This document shows, piece by piece, positions 18,201 to 24,379 of a stretch of 64,000 nt of DNA. The position numbers and the translations under genes were made by a program. Each line of letters starts with the position of its first letter. Position 1 is the first letter of the stretch. Below the pieces are notes generated by a model. The model was not told the DNA's origin. It saw only the letters and a program-made list of their open reading frames with translations, and made no database searches. The DNA comes from Paraescarpia echinospica (Eukaryota; Annelida; Polychaeta; Sabellida; Siboglinidae): the NCBI GenBank assembly GCA_020002185.1, contig CM034544.1, forward strand, positions 34,045,066-34,109,065, written 5' to 3'.

Positions 18201-20885
18201 ATCTTACAGTAACAAGAACTTGTATGATTAGCGCTGATACGTCATGATGATTCTGTAGTCATTGTGTTTCTCAAGAGATAATCTGTTTTCGTATATGGTA
18301 ACCGCGGGGCACCATGACACAGCAGGGATCCTTCCATTGTTGACCCATACATAATTGCTAGCAACTAAAATGATATATGGTAGCCTGTCCATGGAAGAAC
18401 TTAAATTTCCTACTATTTTCTCTTAGTCCCTATTCATAAACTATTTTTTTCAGGGTGCAAACATTTTCTAAAGTGGTACCGCGCCAATATCAGTTATACT
18501 ATTCGCAGTCATGAACACAACATAAGTAAAACAATGATTGACCCCCCAGTTGCTTCCATGAGAGGGCCGTTGATTTAAACAATGATTGACCCCCCAGTTG
18601 CTTCCATGAGAGGGCCGTTGATTTAAACAATGATTGACCCGCCAGTTGCTTCCATGAGAGGGCCGTTGATTTAAACAATGATTGACCCCCCAGTTGCTTC
18701 CATGAGAGGGCCGTTGATTTAAACAATGATTGACCCGCCAGTTGCTTCCATGAGAGGGCCGTTGATTTAAACAATGATTGACCCCCCAGTTGCTTCCATG
18801 AGAGGGCCGTTGATTTAAACAATGATTGACCCCCCAGTTGCTTCCATGAGAGGGCCGTTGATTTAAACAATGATTGACCCCCCAGTTGCTTCCATGAGAG
18901 GGCCGTTGATTTAAACAATGATTGACCCCCCAGTTGCTTCCATGAGAGGGCCGTTGATTTAAACAATGATTGACCCCCCAGTTGCTTCCATGAGAGGGCC
19001 GTTGATTTAAACAATGATTGACCCCAGTTGCTTCCATGAGAGGGCCGTTGATTTTAAACCCCCAGTTGCTTCCATGAGAGGGCCGTTGATTTAAACAATG
19101 ATTGACCCCCCAGTTGCTTCCATGAGAGGGCCGTTGATTTAAACAATGATTGACCCCCCAGTTGCTTCCATGAGAGGGCCGTTGATTTAAACAATGATTG
19201 ACCCCCCAGTTGCTTCCATGAGAGGGCCGTTGATTTAAACAATGATTGACCCCCCAGTTGCTTCCATGAGAGGGCCGTTGATTTAAACAATGATTGACCC
19301 CCCAGTTGCTTCCATGAGAGGGCCGTTGATTTAAACAATGATTGACCCGCCAGTTGCTTCCATGAGAGGGCCGTTGATTGAAACAATGATTGACCCGCCA
19401 GTTGCTTCCATGAGAGGGCCGTTGATTTAAACAATGATTGACCCCCCAGTTGCTTCCATGAGAGGGCCGTTGATTTAAACAATGATTGACCCCCCAGTTG
19501 CTTCCATGAGAGGGCCGTTGATTTAAACAATGATTGACCCCCCAGTTGCTTCCATGAGAGGGCCGTTGATTTAAACAATGATTGACCCCCCAGTTGCTTC
19601 CATGAGAGGGCCGTTGATTGAAACAATGATTGACCTCCCAGTTGCTTCCATGAGAGGGCCGTTGATTGAAACAATGATTGACCCCCCAGTTGCTTCCATG
19701 AGAGGGCCGTTGATTTAAACAATGGCGCAGGCCCAAGTGACATTCTCTACATTGACTAGTTCTGGTTACGTACTGGCGTTCTGTCCGCTTCCTACCAGGG
19801 GAGTGAGGTCGAGGTGAAGGTCGCTGCTACTCGTTACCGCAAAAGAATCAAGAGGTGCTTCTCGATGCTTGGCAGAGTAAGTGTGGACATAGGTGTGTCC
19901 AAGCATGCTGCCCCGCTGACCGTCCATCTATGTCCAGTGAGCAGCACGACACAACACCTACTAACAGTAACAGTTGAGCGCAGTAGCACAGTGGCTAGAG
20001 CTTTGGACTCTTGACTGAGAGAACCCGGGTTTGAATCCTGTGCTGCAGTGTCGAACCTTGGGCAAGTTCGTTCACTTTACGTTGCTCCAGTTCACTCAGC
20101 TGTATGAATGAGTACCTGGCTATTGATAATGGTGAATAATCTTCGCGCACTAATTGCAACGTGGTTGAATGCTTCCCAGAGAAGTTGAGATGGTGTTCAA
20201 TTGAACAGGTCTGGAGTAAAGTGTAAAGCGCTTTGAGTAGTCCTGAGAACTGGATACTGCGCTACATAAGAACTTACCTTTACTTTTTTTAACAGTGTCC
20301 AGGTGTTTGTGGTGACCAAAAGTTCTTTCACCATTTCCCTGCTGGTCTTATCAAGTTACAAATTGGAACTTGCATTTGTAACACCTTGAATAGGTCTTAA
20401 AAGTTGAAGTTTTAAAGATAGGTCATAAGTTTGATCTTGCCAAACCAGGCCCTAGGCTATAATTTGACAAATGGAATGGATTGCATATCGCTGAGCAATT
20501 TGCTTCCTTAGTCAAGTGGAACAGTTTGATCAATGCCACAAAGACACAAATTCATCTGCCCGATGGCACACACACCAGATGGCTACTGTTTGTTGGCAGC
20601 ACGTGATTGACCTCGTAGATTGACTGGAGACATCGACACAGACTCACAGAAGACAACCGTGAAAGAATCCACAGCCGTGCCAATAACTTCTTGCTTATTA
20701 ACTCATTCCTTATTAACCCTCTCCCCAGCATTAACCCTCTCTCCGCCCTCATGCGTGACTGTCTGTTGTAGGATGCTGACTCCCCCATCTCTGCCATAAT
20801 GAGAACGCCACTGTCCGTAAGGCACATGACCATCAATGGTCCTATGATGCCAACTTCCGCCCTGAAATCCGACAACCCAACATAG
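150..20885 (+). CDS. ECT2: ECT2-like Rho GEF, 3' part (11 exons, 405 codons)
   Basis: This is the C-terminal part of an ECT2-type guanine-nucleotide exchange factor, which in animals activates RhoA at the cell equator during cytokinesis. The exons are 150-246, 1947-2028, 2664-2742, 5631-5750, 6926-7070, 8482-8639, 12028-12107, 14081-14264, 16646-16726, 19799-19876 and 20772-20885. Every junction has GT..AG and the phases join without a break to a TAG stop (1215 nt plus stop). The protein shows the end of the DH domain (ELLIRPVQRLPSVLLILK), the helix leading out of it (HINEDKRKTE), a PH domain (SLFVFSDSLE, then KHIEVMQLSSIKRVVDI, then the final helix) and a basic tail (SRAFSFNKTPRKLKRAM). These match vertebrate ECT2 in order, as I remember it. 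The BRCT repeats and most of the DH domain lie before the window. The last two exons are assigned from splice signals and frame, not from similarity. Confidence 0.9.
225..1755. repeat. 47-bp minisatellite grown from donor of exon 150-246
   Basis: There are about 32 copies of a unit containing CAGCGTACATGCTCAAATG and CTTCATTCAGA. The first, diverged copy is the exon end itself (CAGCGTACTACTCATTCTCA then AAG|GTTAGTG..CTTCATTC). In most later copies the donor GT is lost, with GTTAGTG replaced by CCTAGTG. A minority carry small variants (CATACAGCTA for CAGACAGCG). Confidence 0.8.
1947..2028 (+). CDS. ECT2: ECT2 exon b: last DH helix
   Basis: The exon follows CAG at 1944-1946 and ends before GTAAGT at 2029. 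It completes the split Glu codon and reads MLKRTEEKNLDYRQLEKAIS then ALEEVMT. This corresponds to the ECT2 stretch with LEKAIGSLKEVMT, the long final helix of the DH domain. It leaves two bases (AC) that form Thr with the next exon. The phase agreement on both sides supports both borders. Confidence 0.88.
2029..2663 (+). other. ECT2 intron, unique sequence
   Basis: This 635-bp intron has no tandem repeat or recognised mobile element. Both ends carry good splice signals (GTAAGT at 2029, TTGTTGTAG at 2655-2663). Short - strand open frames here lack any recognisable content. Confidence 0.6.
2664..2742 (+). CDS. ECT2: ECT2 exon c: DH-PH linker helix
   Basis: The exon starts after GTTGTAG and ends in CCG before GTGAGT (2743). 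It encodes HINEDKRKTECHQTMFDIIN then DIENCP, which aligns with the ECT2 segment HINEDKRKTEAQ..FD. This run is highly characteristic of ECT2, and it is the segment that first identified the gene here. Confidence 0.93.
2772..3124 (+). mobile_element. SINE family A, copy 1
   Basis: The element has a tRNA-like head with an A box (TAGTGTAGTGGTCAGCATAT) and a B-box-like GTTCAAAACC. The body is shared with the copy at 14750 (GTCCCGTCTCAATTTGGGA, AAAGAACCACTGAGGA, ATAATGTTCTGAAAAA) and the tail with AACAACTAGAAACTAG. Promoter boxes and the two-copy alignment support a tRNA-derived SINE. Confidence 0.8.
3229..5000. repeat. 48-bp minisatellite in ECT2 intron
   Basis: About 37 units of GGTGATGATGTGTCTGTGTA / CTTGTGTAAACTCCCACAG / CCACATAAA lie here. 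Because 48 is a multiple of three, several frames stay open over 300-600 codons on both strands. The low-complexity products (Cys/His/Thr runs) show no gene. I see no exon origin. Confidence 0.95.
5001..5630 (+). other. AT-rich ECT2 intron with a short three-copy repeat
   Basis: Three copies of a ~29-bp unit (GAACCGCATATAGATATCTC then TTGCTGAT) lie at 5166-5250. The rest is very AT-rich unique sequence up to the acceptor of the next exon. Confidence 0.6.
5631..5750 (+). CDS. ECT2: ECT2 exon d: start of PH domain
   Basis: Exactly 40 codons lie between TTGTAG and GTAAGA (5751). The exon begins PNLLSSHRTFVTRVDVVEL and ends SLFVFSDSLE, matching ECT2 ANLLSSHRSLVQRV..TLFLFNDCLE. These are the first PH-domain beta strands, and the F-F-D-LE strand is typical of PH domains that follow a DH domain. 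The last ~45 nt plus the donor are repeated downstream in the intron (5751-5958). Confidence 0.93.
5705..5958. repeat. ~40-bp repeat copying donor of exon 5631-5750
   Basis: Five downstream copies of the exon end (TCTCTTTGTCTTCTCTCAG..CTTGAG) each carry a donor-like GTAAGA at 5791, 5830, 5907 and 5945; the copy near 5870 reads ATAAGA. The authentic donor is 5751. Units vary from 36 to 41 bp. Confidence 0.85.
5983..6108 (-). mobile_element. SINE family B, 3' fragment
   Basis: This is the reverse complement of the family B tail: AAGTTCTTATATAGCGCAGT, then ATCCAGTCCTCAGGACTGCT, then the CTCCCTGGCAGACCTGTTC and CATCTCAACTTCTCTGGGA parts. The tRNA head is missing. Confidence 0.8.
6109..6591 (+). 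other. ECT2 intron, unique sequence
   Basis: AT-rich unique intron sequence. I see no repeat, RNA gene or coding segment. Confidence 0.5.
6592..6918 (+). mobile_element. Diverged SINE family B 3' part with repeated tails
   Basis: CTCAGTTCACTCAGCTGTATGA, ATGCTTCCTGGAGAAATTGA and GGCCAGGGAGTGAACAG align with the body of family B, with decay. After 6780 the tail motif (ATATA..GAACTTRCCTTT) recurs about four times, the last copy running straight into the acceptor TTGCAG at 6921-6925. Confidence 0.65.
6926..7070 (+). CDS. ECT2: ECT2 exon e: central PH domain
   Basis: The exon begins after TTTGTTGCAG and ends in AACAG before GTAGGT (7071). It reads LCKRRVKVLNSSKTATPHGA then KTPQKAFKHIEVMQLSSIKR then VVDIVNST. 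This fits the ECT2 segment KRHKVI..LKHIHLMPLSQIKKVLDI. One base (G) remains and is completed to Asp by the following exon. The acceptor's pyrimidine tract resembles the 3' tail of the local SINE family. The final bases of the exon are repeated 13 more times with the donor. Confidence 0.92.
7051..7590. repeat. 38-bp minisatellite of the 7070 donor (14 donors)
   Basis: The unit is GTAGGTGCTACATTCACAGG then TCATTGTCAACTCATCAG. The second half copies the exon end GACATTGTCAACTCAACAG, so GTAGGT recurs every 38 bp from 7071 to 7565, fourteen times without a mutated donor. The first and last junctions read AACAG while all internal ones read ATCAG, which points to homogenised internal copies. Confidence 0.95.
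7591..7950 (+). other. ECT2 intron with degenerate TTCATATAAGG motifs
   Basis: Loose repeats of GTTCATATAAGGA and TCAACTCAWCA lie at 7600-7790, probably decayed copies of neighbouring units. The rest is unique. Confidence 0.45.
7951..8266 (+). mobile_element. SINE family B, full-length copy
   Basis: The tRNA-like head (GTGGTGCAGTGCCTAGAGCT, B box GTTCAAATCC) is followed by the family body (ACCTTGGGCAAGTTTGTTCA, TTCACTCAGCTGTATGAA, ATGGCTAAATGCTTCCCAGA). The tail is GGACTGGATACTGCGCTGTA then TAAGAACTTGCCTTT. It ends 17 nt before the first acceptor-like CAG of the next exon cluster. Confidence 0.9.
8266..8515. repeat. 33-bp repeat of the 8482 acceptor (7 acceptors)
   Basis: TTTGCCCCATCAG followed by ATGTCGACTGTAAGAACGTG recurs seven times at exact 33-bp steps. 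Each unit has an acceptor CAG, exon-start bases in the right phase and a donor-like GTAAGA nine bases later. The unit is a multiple of three, so all seven acceptors give the same frame. Confidence 0.95.
8482..8639 (+). CDS. ECT2: ECT2 exon f: end of PH domain (start may vary, 8284-8482)
   Basis: From 8482 the exon reads (D)VDCKNVFALITKK, matching ECT2 DCHNAFALLVR. It continues through SFSLVDEA-like sequence and ends TLSKTICNSTCRADY before GTGAGT (8640). Six further acceptors lie upstream at 33-bp steps, the first opening an exon at 8284. All are in the same phase, so using an upstream one would add 11-66 residues (unit NVFAPSDVDCK). Similarity favours 8482. The Trp normally present in the final PH helix (ENWLKML in vertebrates) is Phe here (IDFLTTL). 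Confidence 0.88.
8598..8945. repeat. ~84-bp repeat copying donor of exon 8482-8639
   Basis: AGTAAGACTATCTGCAACAG..GCTGACTAT|GTGAGTC is repeated three times after the real exon end (donors at 8640, 8724, 8808 and 8894). The copies have lost coding sense (TGA in frame) but keep GTGAGT. Confidence 0.9.
8946..9990 (+). other. ECT2 intron with a 110-bp duplication
   Basis: A segment starting TTTACATGCCACCTCTTGCA is present twice in tandem (about 9468-9577 and 9578-9690), nearly identical. Around 9360-9425 a GGATGCACTAGTGCC motif occurs three times. The rest is unique and AT-rich. Confidence 0.7.
9991..11165. repeat. 38-bp minisatellite (AACAATGCGACAGG)
   Basis: About 31 copies of TAACAATGCGACAGGCTACA then TCATTTAAAACAGCACTG with very few differences, some units shortened near 10437-10490. 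High identity indicates recent spread. No link to an exon edge is seen. Confidence 0.95.
11270..11872. repeat. 15/16-bp minisatellite (CCACACCCAACCAGTG)
   Basis: Roughly 38 units alternate between a 16-bp form (CCACACCCAACCAGTG) and a 15-bp form (CCACACCCAACAGAG). The strand is strongly C/A-rich. It keeps long open frames on both strands that encode only repeats (HTQPVP, GCGTGWVWH). Confidence 0.95.
12028..12107 (+). CDS. ECT2: ECT2 exon g: post-PH segment
   Basis: The exon is bounded by TTTGTTGCAG and by GTAATA (12108). It encodes ETLLTTVDSQTLSIDTSEVG then SRHLIN, corresponding to ECT2 ENLIYTADPESFEVNTKDMDSTL. It ends with two bases (AG) completed by T of the next exon to give Ser. A CR1-like LINE begins only a few tens of bases after the donor. 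Confidence 0.85.
12112..13662 (+). mobile_element. 5'-truncated CR1/L2-like LINE, reverse transcriptase
   Basis: An open frame to TAG at 13556-13558 shows non-LTR reverse transcriptase blocks in order: WKEANIIPLFKKG and NYRPVSLTS (from about 12220), YLDFQKAFDKVPH, SGVPQGSVLGPILFLIYIND and the catalytic FADDTK at 12749. It ends with a C-terminal region of CR1-like type (ERVQRRATKMIPKLRDLSYE). There is no endonuclease part. The 3' end has short direct repeats (ATCTTGTTAA), as CR1 elements do. The region 12360-12430 reads off-family in this frame but family-like one frame over, so a deletion and an insertion compensate; the copy is dead. It lies in the ECT2 intron, sense-oriented. Confidence 0.9.
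13663..13861 (+). other. ECT2 intron with short GT-rich stretch
   Basis: Unique sequence with a (TG)n-like run near 13755-13785. Nothing else is seen. Confidence 0.4.
13862..14095. repeat. 29-30-bp repeat of the 14081 acceptor (7 acceptors)
   Basis: Units such as GGTTCAGTAAGCATGTCATG then TGACCCATA repeat, with TTCAG|TAAG at about 13905, 13935, 13964, 13993, 14022, 14052 and the real site 14080. Only the last is followed by the coding CGCGTGAGTCG. Upstream use meets a TGA. Confidence 0.9.
14081..14264 (+). CDS. ECT2: ECT2 exon h: basic C-terminal tail
   Basis: This exon reads (S)KRVSRAFSFNKTPRKLKRAM followed by SSMTQLVSPRHRDVSSASIN and a 22-residue Ser/Pro-poor end (..MRLATELT). It matches ECT2 KVTRAFSFSKTPKRALRRAL. 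In vertebrates this tail carries the polybasic cluster used for membrane association and a Thr-Pro site for Cdk1; the TPRK here is a matching minimal site (inference). The donor is GTCAGT at 14265. The acceptor is the last of seven near-identical TTCAG sites at 29-30 bp spacing. The upstream ones would give an early stop. Confidence 0.9.
14265..14749 (+). other. ECT2 intron, unique sequence
   Basis: AT-rich unique sequence without recognised elements between the 14264 donor and the SINE at 14750. Confidence 0.45.
14750..15118 (+). mobile_element. SINE family A, copy 2
   Basis: Head GCGGCTAGTGTAGTGGTTAG with B box GTTCGAAACC, then the same body as the 2772 copy, ending GGAAACAACTAGGAAACTAG. 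It has about 20 bp (CTTGTGAGATCACG) not seen in copy 1. Confidence 0.85.
15119..16269 (+). other. ECT2 intron, unique sequence
   Basis: About 1.15 kb of unique, AT-rich intron. Runs such as TTTATTTATTTGCTG near 15730-15770 are low complexity. No RNA gene or exon signal with coding content was found. Confidence 0.45.
16270..16600. repeat. ~28-bp degenerate repeat (AACATGGTCCTCAAAGGGAC)
   Basis: About eleven units of AACATGGTCCTNRAAGGGAC then CTACTTMT vary by substitution. The array stops 45 bp before the acceptor of exon 16646, and its last units (GGTCCTCCAAGGGACCTCCT) contribute pyrimidines near that acceptor. Confidence 0.85.
16646..16726 (+). CDS. ECT2: ECT2 exon i: Ser/Arg tail
   Basis: Twenty-seven codons lie between GGTAG and GTAAGT (16727): GAVSYSDLVDQMSIGTPAQT then RRRDTLT. 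RRRDTLT recalls the ERRSHTLS near the end of vertebrate ECT2. The phase is 0 on both sides. The last 30 nt plus the donor form the unit of a 25-copy array that follows directly. Confidence 0.75.
16697..17810. repeat. 44-bp minisatellite of the 16726 donor (~25 donors)
   Basis: The unit is GCACAAACACGTCACCACGA then CACCCTCACA|GTAAGTGTCATAGT. The first copy is the exon end (GCACAAACACGCCGCCGCGA..). Nearly every unit keeps GTAAGT. Three or four units form a higher-order block, marked by GTACAAGCAAGTGACC variants near 17090, 17225, 17475 and 17655. Confidence 0.95.
17811..18527 (+). other. ECT2 intron, unique sequence
   Basis: About 700 bp of unique sequence between two minisatellites. No element is recognised. 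Confidence 0.45.
18528..19725. repeat. 48-bp minisatellite (AACAATGATTGACCCCCCAG)
   Basis: About 25 units of AACAATGATTGACCCCCCAG / TTGCTTCCATGAGAGGGCCG / TTGATTTA, almost identical apart from C/G and T/G variants and two shortened units at 19020-19065. A 422-codon - strand frame across it is a by-product of the 48-bp period. Confidence 0.95.
19799..19876 (+). CDS. ECT2: ECT2 exon j (probable): basic segment
   Basis: An open 26-codon segment lies between a pyrimidine-rich acceptor (CCGCTTCCTACCAG) and GTAAGT (19877). It reads GSEVEVKVAATRYRKRIKRC then FSMLGR. The phase is 0 on both sides, so it joins its neighbours in frame. I recognise no direct counterpart in vertebrate ECT2, but the clustered Arg/Lys suit the basic tail. 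It is supported by splice signals, frame and coding-like composition only. Confidence 0.6.
19975..20290 (+). mobile_element. SINE family B, full-length copy
   Basis: Head GAGCGCAGTAGCACAGTGGC with B box GGTTTGAATCC, the common body, and tail TGGATACTGCGCTACATAAG then AACTTACCTTTAC. It lies in the ECT2 intron after 19876. Confidence 0.9.
20291..20771 (+). other. ECT2 last intron, unique part
   Basis: Unique sequence with a pyrimidine-rich run (CATTAACCCTCTCTCCGCCC) before the acceptor at 20769-20771. Nothing else is recognised. Confidence 0.45.
20772..20885 (+). CDS. ECT2: ECT2 terminal exon (probable)
   Basis: After TCTGTTGTAG the frame stays open for 37 codons to TAG at 20883-20885: DADSPISAIMRTPLSVRHMT then INGPMMPTSALKSDNPT. 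It begins in phase 0, as the previous exon requires. A GTAAGG at 20817 could act as an internal donor (after ..PLS), which would allow an alternative ending through a downstream exon such as 21455-21483. No similarity is recognised, so the call rests on frame and splice signals. Confidence 0.6.
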   Translation, partial: DADSPISAIMRTPLSVRHMTINGPMMPTSALKSDNPT

Positions 20886-21454
20886 TTTGAGTGCACGGAC
20901 AGGCCTGCCTGTGGCTACTAACACTGCATGGTATGTGCTTTGTAAATTTGTGTATCCCTCTGTGTGTCATTAACTTGAGCTGCTGGTCAAATCTGTCGTC
21001 AGTAACACAAACTACAGACCTGCCGCTTTTTGGGATTGAAATCTGCTGGCTGTTTAAAAGAGCCTACTCACTTCTTTTGTTTACTCAATTCATACTAATT
21101 TAGTAAAAAAAATATCAAATACATCATGTTTGTTTGTCATTTTTTTCATTTTGTTTCGGTGAATTTGTTGGACACATTATTAGATTATTGTTGCTGGGCT
21201 CAGATGAAATTCTGCAAAAACGGCTCCACTTCAGACATAAGGCTACTCACTTTAACAAGTTACCCGTTATAATGGTCAAAGTAAGTTCCTTGAGATGTTA
21301 ATAAAAGGATCTTATTAAAATTATTCACTCAGTACAGATTTAATCATTAATGAATCTGATTCATCATGCACTAAATCAATTTTAAGTTAGTGTGACAGTT
21401 TTACCTGTAGTCTGTCCCTTGTCAGTGGGATGTTACTTTCACTTTCTGTTTCAG
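20886..21454 (+). other. Probable ECT2 3' UTR
   Basis: This is AT-rich sequence without convincing open frames, following the predicted stop and containing the AATAAA at 21300. I see no repeat or mobile element in it. Confidence 0.4.
21300..21305 (+). terminator. Possible polyadenylation signal of the ECT2-like gene
   Basis: AATAAA lies about 415 nt after the TAG at 20883. Other AATAAA hexamers occur at 21928 and 22638. Position alone cannot decide which is used. Confidence 0.3.
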
Positions 21455-21483
21455 CGACAGACTTTGCCTTCACTGCCGAGGAA
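21455..21483 (+). CDS. Candidate alternative microexon
   Basis: A strong pyrimidine-rich acceptor (CTTTCTGTTTCAG) and a consensus donor (GTAAGT at 21484) bracket only 29 nt. One frame reads RQTLPSLPRK. It lies about 570 nt after the ECT2 stop, so it could serve an alternative 3' end or be fortuitous. Confidence 0.25.
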
Positions 21484-24061
21484 GTAAGTGTCACGGATCT
21501 TGAGCGTGGATACATCCCGGTTATATTGACTGTCTGTGGTACATTTGCACAGTCACTGCATGGAGTCGTTGTACAGCTTTAGACTGCCACCTGGTGTTGT
21601 GAGACAGAGTTAACAACCCCGTTTTGAGTCTGTGGATGGGCTCGTTGTCATTGTTGTCACTGTGACGGACATTGAACACTGTAACACCTCTAACTGAATG
21701 ATCAACACACTTCCCAACACATGTACACTTACACACACCCACACAAACGCGCGCACGCACACACACACACACACATGCGTGATCTGCATGCACTTGCCAC
21801 ATTTGTTTTGTTGGGATCCGTCTTTGTGACTTGAAATTCCGTATAAGTCCCGTATGACATTTTGCATTGGTCACTCGGTTGATACCATTCTTATTTCAAT
21901 CACGTGTCGCCGTCTACTGTTCATAACAATAAAATATACTTATGCAAGATCAAATTGCTAGGTTTTGTTGGGATTGCTACTAACTATAAGGTACATCATG
22001 TCAAACCTGCTTGGTTTTTTTAGTAATGCGACTAGCATCAAAAGTATTTTGTTTCCGACACATATAAGTGTATCATTAAATGTTGTTCTTGTATGATAAA
22101 CACGAGAACGCATGTATTTGGTCACCATTTTATCAATTTCGAGCAAATTTATATTAAAACCTATTCTTCCACAAAATCTGTATTTATGGGATATCCACGA
22201 AAACTCCATGTACGGATCTGCGTGGAGTGTGATTCTGCAAAACACAAGTACATACACTGCAAGCATCACATATCTACGGACCATTATATTAATCCTGCGT
22301 GGAGTGTGATTCTGCAAAACACAAGTACATACACTACAAGCATCACTTATCTACGGACCATTATGTTAATCCGTCCAGGTCCGTAGACGTGAAACGGACT
22401 AGAGAAGACATCCATTGGACCTTATATACATATATATACTCTCGCCTGCTTTGTACTAATCGCAACAACGCCTTATGTCCAGTTTCTGGTCCTGGCATCT
22501 TCATCGCCACTGCCCAATGGCGTTTACTTGCTGGGTGTCTGTGGTGCCACCTGGTTACTAAGTGAAAGAATCGGCGTACTTGTCACAACTTTTAAAGGCA
22601 CAAAGTCTCATCTTGTTATTGTAAAATCATGTTATGTAATAAAAAACAATATCTGTTCTGACATCTGCCCTGCTGTGTAATACAGTTTTGCCTTTTTCTG
22701 TGTCACGTGAATGTTTCGCCCTGTATATGTGTGAACGGATAACGCTAACATTTTATTTTATGTTTGTTAAAACACATTTTGGGTGGCAAATGTTAGAATA
22801 GTTTATATTATTAATACGATTTTACTATAGCTATGATAAGATTTTAATCTTTTTTAGGAAATCTACGTATACGTGATAAGTGAGATACTTGGGCTTTCTC
22901 AATGAGTCGCAGTCATTTTAGAACTTCATAATACACCACAGGAGTGTTATATTCACAACCATGATATCTTTACAAATTTACTCTGACCATAAATTGGACA
23001 CATTTATGGTGTTATAATAACTGGTACTTACTAACCTGGTGACATATAACTTGTAAAAATTGTTGGAATGCATTCATGGCTCCATTTTGAGATGTGCCAT
23101 TTTAAGAAGTTAACTACTTCTTTTATGTGCCTTCTGTGTGGAGAGTCCTGAGATTGCTTTTGCGTCTTGCCGTTCGTAGTAAGTCTATTTGTACATACTA
23201 GCTTTATAAGTACACGTCTTCACATTGTATTTTAGTAAACATGCCATAATAAACTTGTTATTTTGTGGAATACACATGCTTGTTGATTATGACATTTTGT
23301 ATATTAAATGTACAATGTCTATTGCTCATTTATTAAGTCATTTATTATATGCTATTGTTCTTGATATTAGACAAAAATACACTGACGGTTTACCGCCTAC
23401 GAAGTTGCATTTAAAGCCCGAAAGTTGTGAAATGTTCATTAAAATAGTAAGCAACCCCTGTCGCCCGGGCAGTGGTACCTCACTATTAAGGGACTAGATA
23501 AGGTGACCTGCTTAGCAATGTGACCGTATTAGTGGGACTATCCTAGGGTGACCTTAATTGTGTATTACCAAGGTGACTGTAAAGCGAGGTTTCATTGTAA
23601 TTAACAGTTATTGCACACAAGCCTGTCCACAGATACCTTCCAAGTTCCTTCCTAGGGATGTGTGACTTGAATTCCAAGTCAAGTTGTATGTCATGAAAAT
23701 GAACGACTTCCCCCAACCCCGACCCACCCACTAGCCAGGGGTGGCTGAGTACATTGATACACCTGGCATACCGATCTATAGAAACGTATATATCCCTTGA
23801 ACGTAATATTACAAAATTTCAGCTTGTGGGGGACAGCCATAGAAATTGCAACGTGGAACTGGTCTATGATGTTGAATGTAGGTCTGTGTCCCACAACCAG
23901 CACCAAAGAAGACAGCAAGTGGGCTGAAGTACGACTGATTGAGTAAATTTGTGTAGGATGTATGCCAGGTGCAGTGTAGTTCTACGACCCCTAGCCTGAG
24001 AAGGATCTACAACTTGACTCAGCAAGCCTGAAAAATGCATTTCTCACGTAGCGTTAGGTAA
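21484..24061. other. Intergenic stretch with microsatellite and a 77-bp duplication
   Basis: Holds an (AC)n run at 21720-21776. A two-copy tandem repeat of about 77 bp (TGCGTGGAGTGTGATTCTGC .. TCTACGGACCATTATRTTAA) lies at 22219-22372. The remainder is AT-rich unique sequence, and no coding segment is convincing. AATAAA motifs occur at 21928 and 22638. Confidence 0.5.
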
Positions 24062-24173
24062 TAAAAAGGTAAATTTTTACATGATGCAGTATCGAATCGT
24101 TAGGACTGCTCAAAGTGCTTTAACCCAGGTTCTCTCGGTCGAGAGTCTGAAGCTCTAGCCATTGCGCTCCACA
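24062..24173 (-). mobile_element. SINE family B, internally deleted copy
   Basis: The tail (GTAAATTTTTACATGATGCA, GACTGCTCAAAGTGCTTTA) is joined directly to the tRNA head (CCCAGGTTCTCTCGGTCGAG .. TTGCGCTCCACAG). The whole middle is missing. Confidence 0.75.
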
Positions 24174-24379
24174 GGAAACAAGATGAAGGGAATAAAGTGC
24201 ATGTGATATTATAGGAACCCCTCAACTGGTGCAGGTTTCATGAAGAATACTTAAAGGTACACAGTTACTTAGCAGTGTTTGCGTAAACTCCCATGTTCGC
24301 TTATATTAAAAAAATTGCATCATTCACCAAGACAATCATCTTGGCTTTAAGAACGTTCTTAGTCGCCTCATGAAACTGG

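Noticed and set aside
3229..19725. CRISPR-like arrays (regular 38-48-bp repeats)
   Set aside because: Units abut each other without unique spacers, and the setting is a eukaryotic intron.
18468..19743. 422- and 229-codon - strand frames (QRPSHGSNWG repeats)
   Set aside because: Artefact of the 48-bp array; they end where the array ends and lack any conserved domain.
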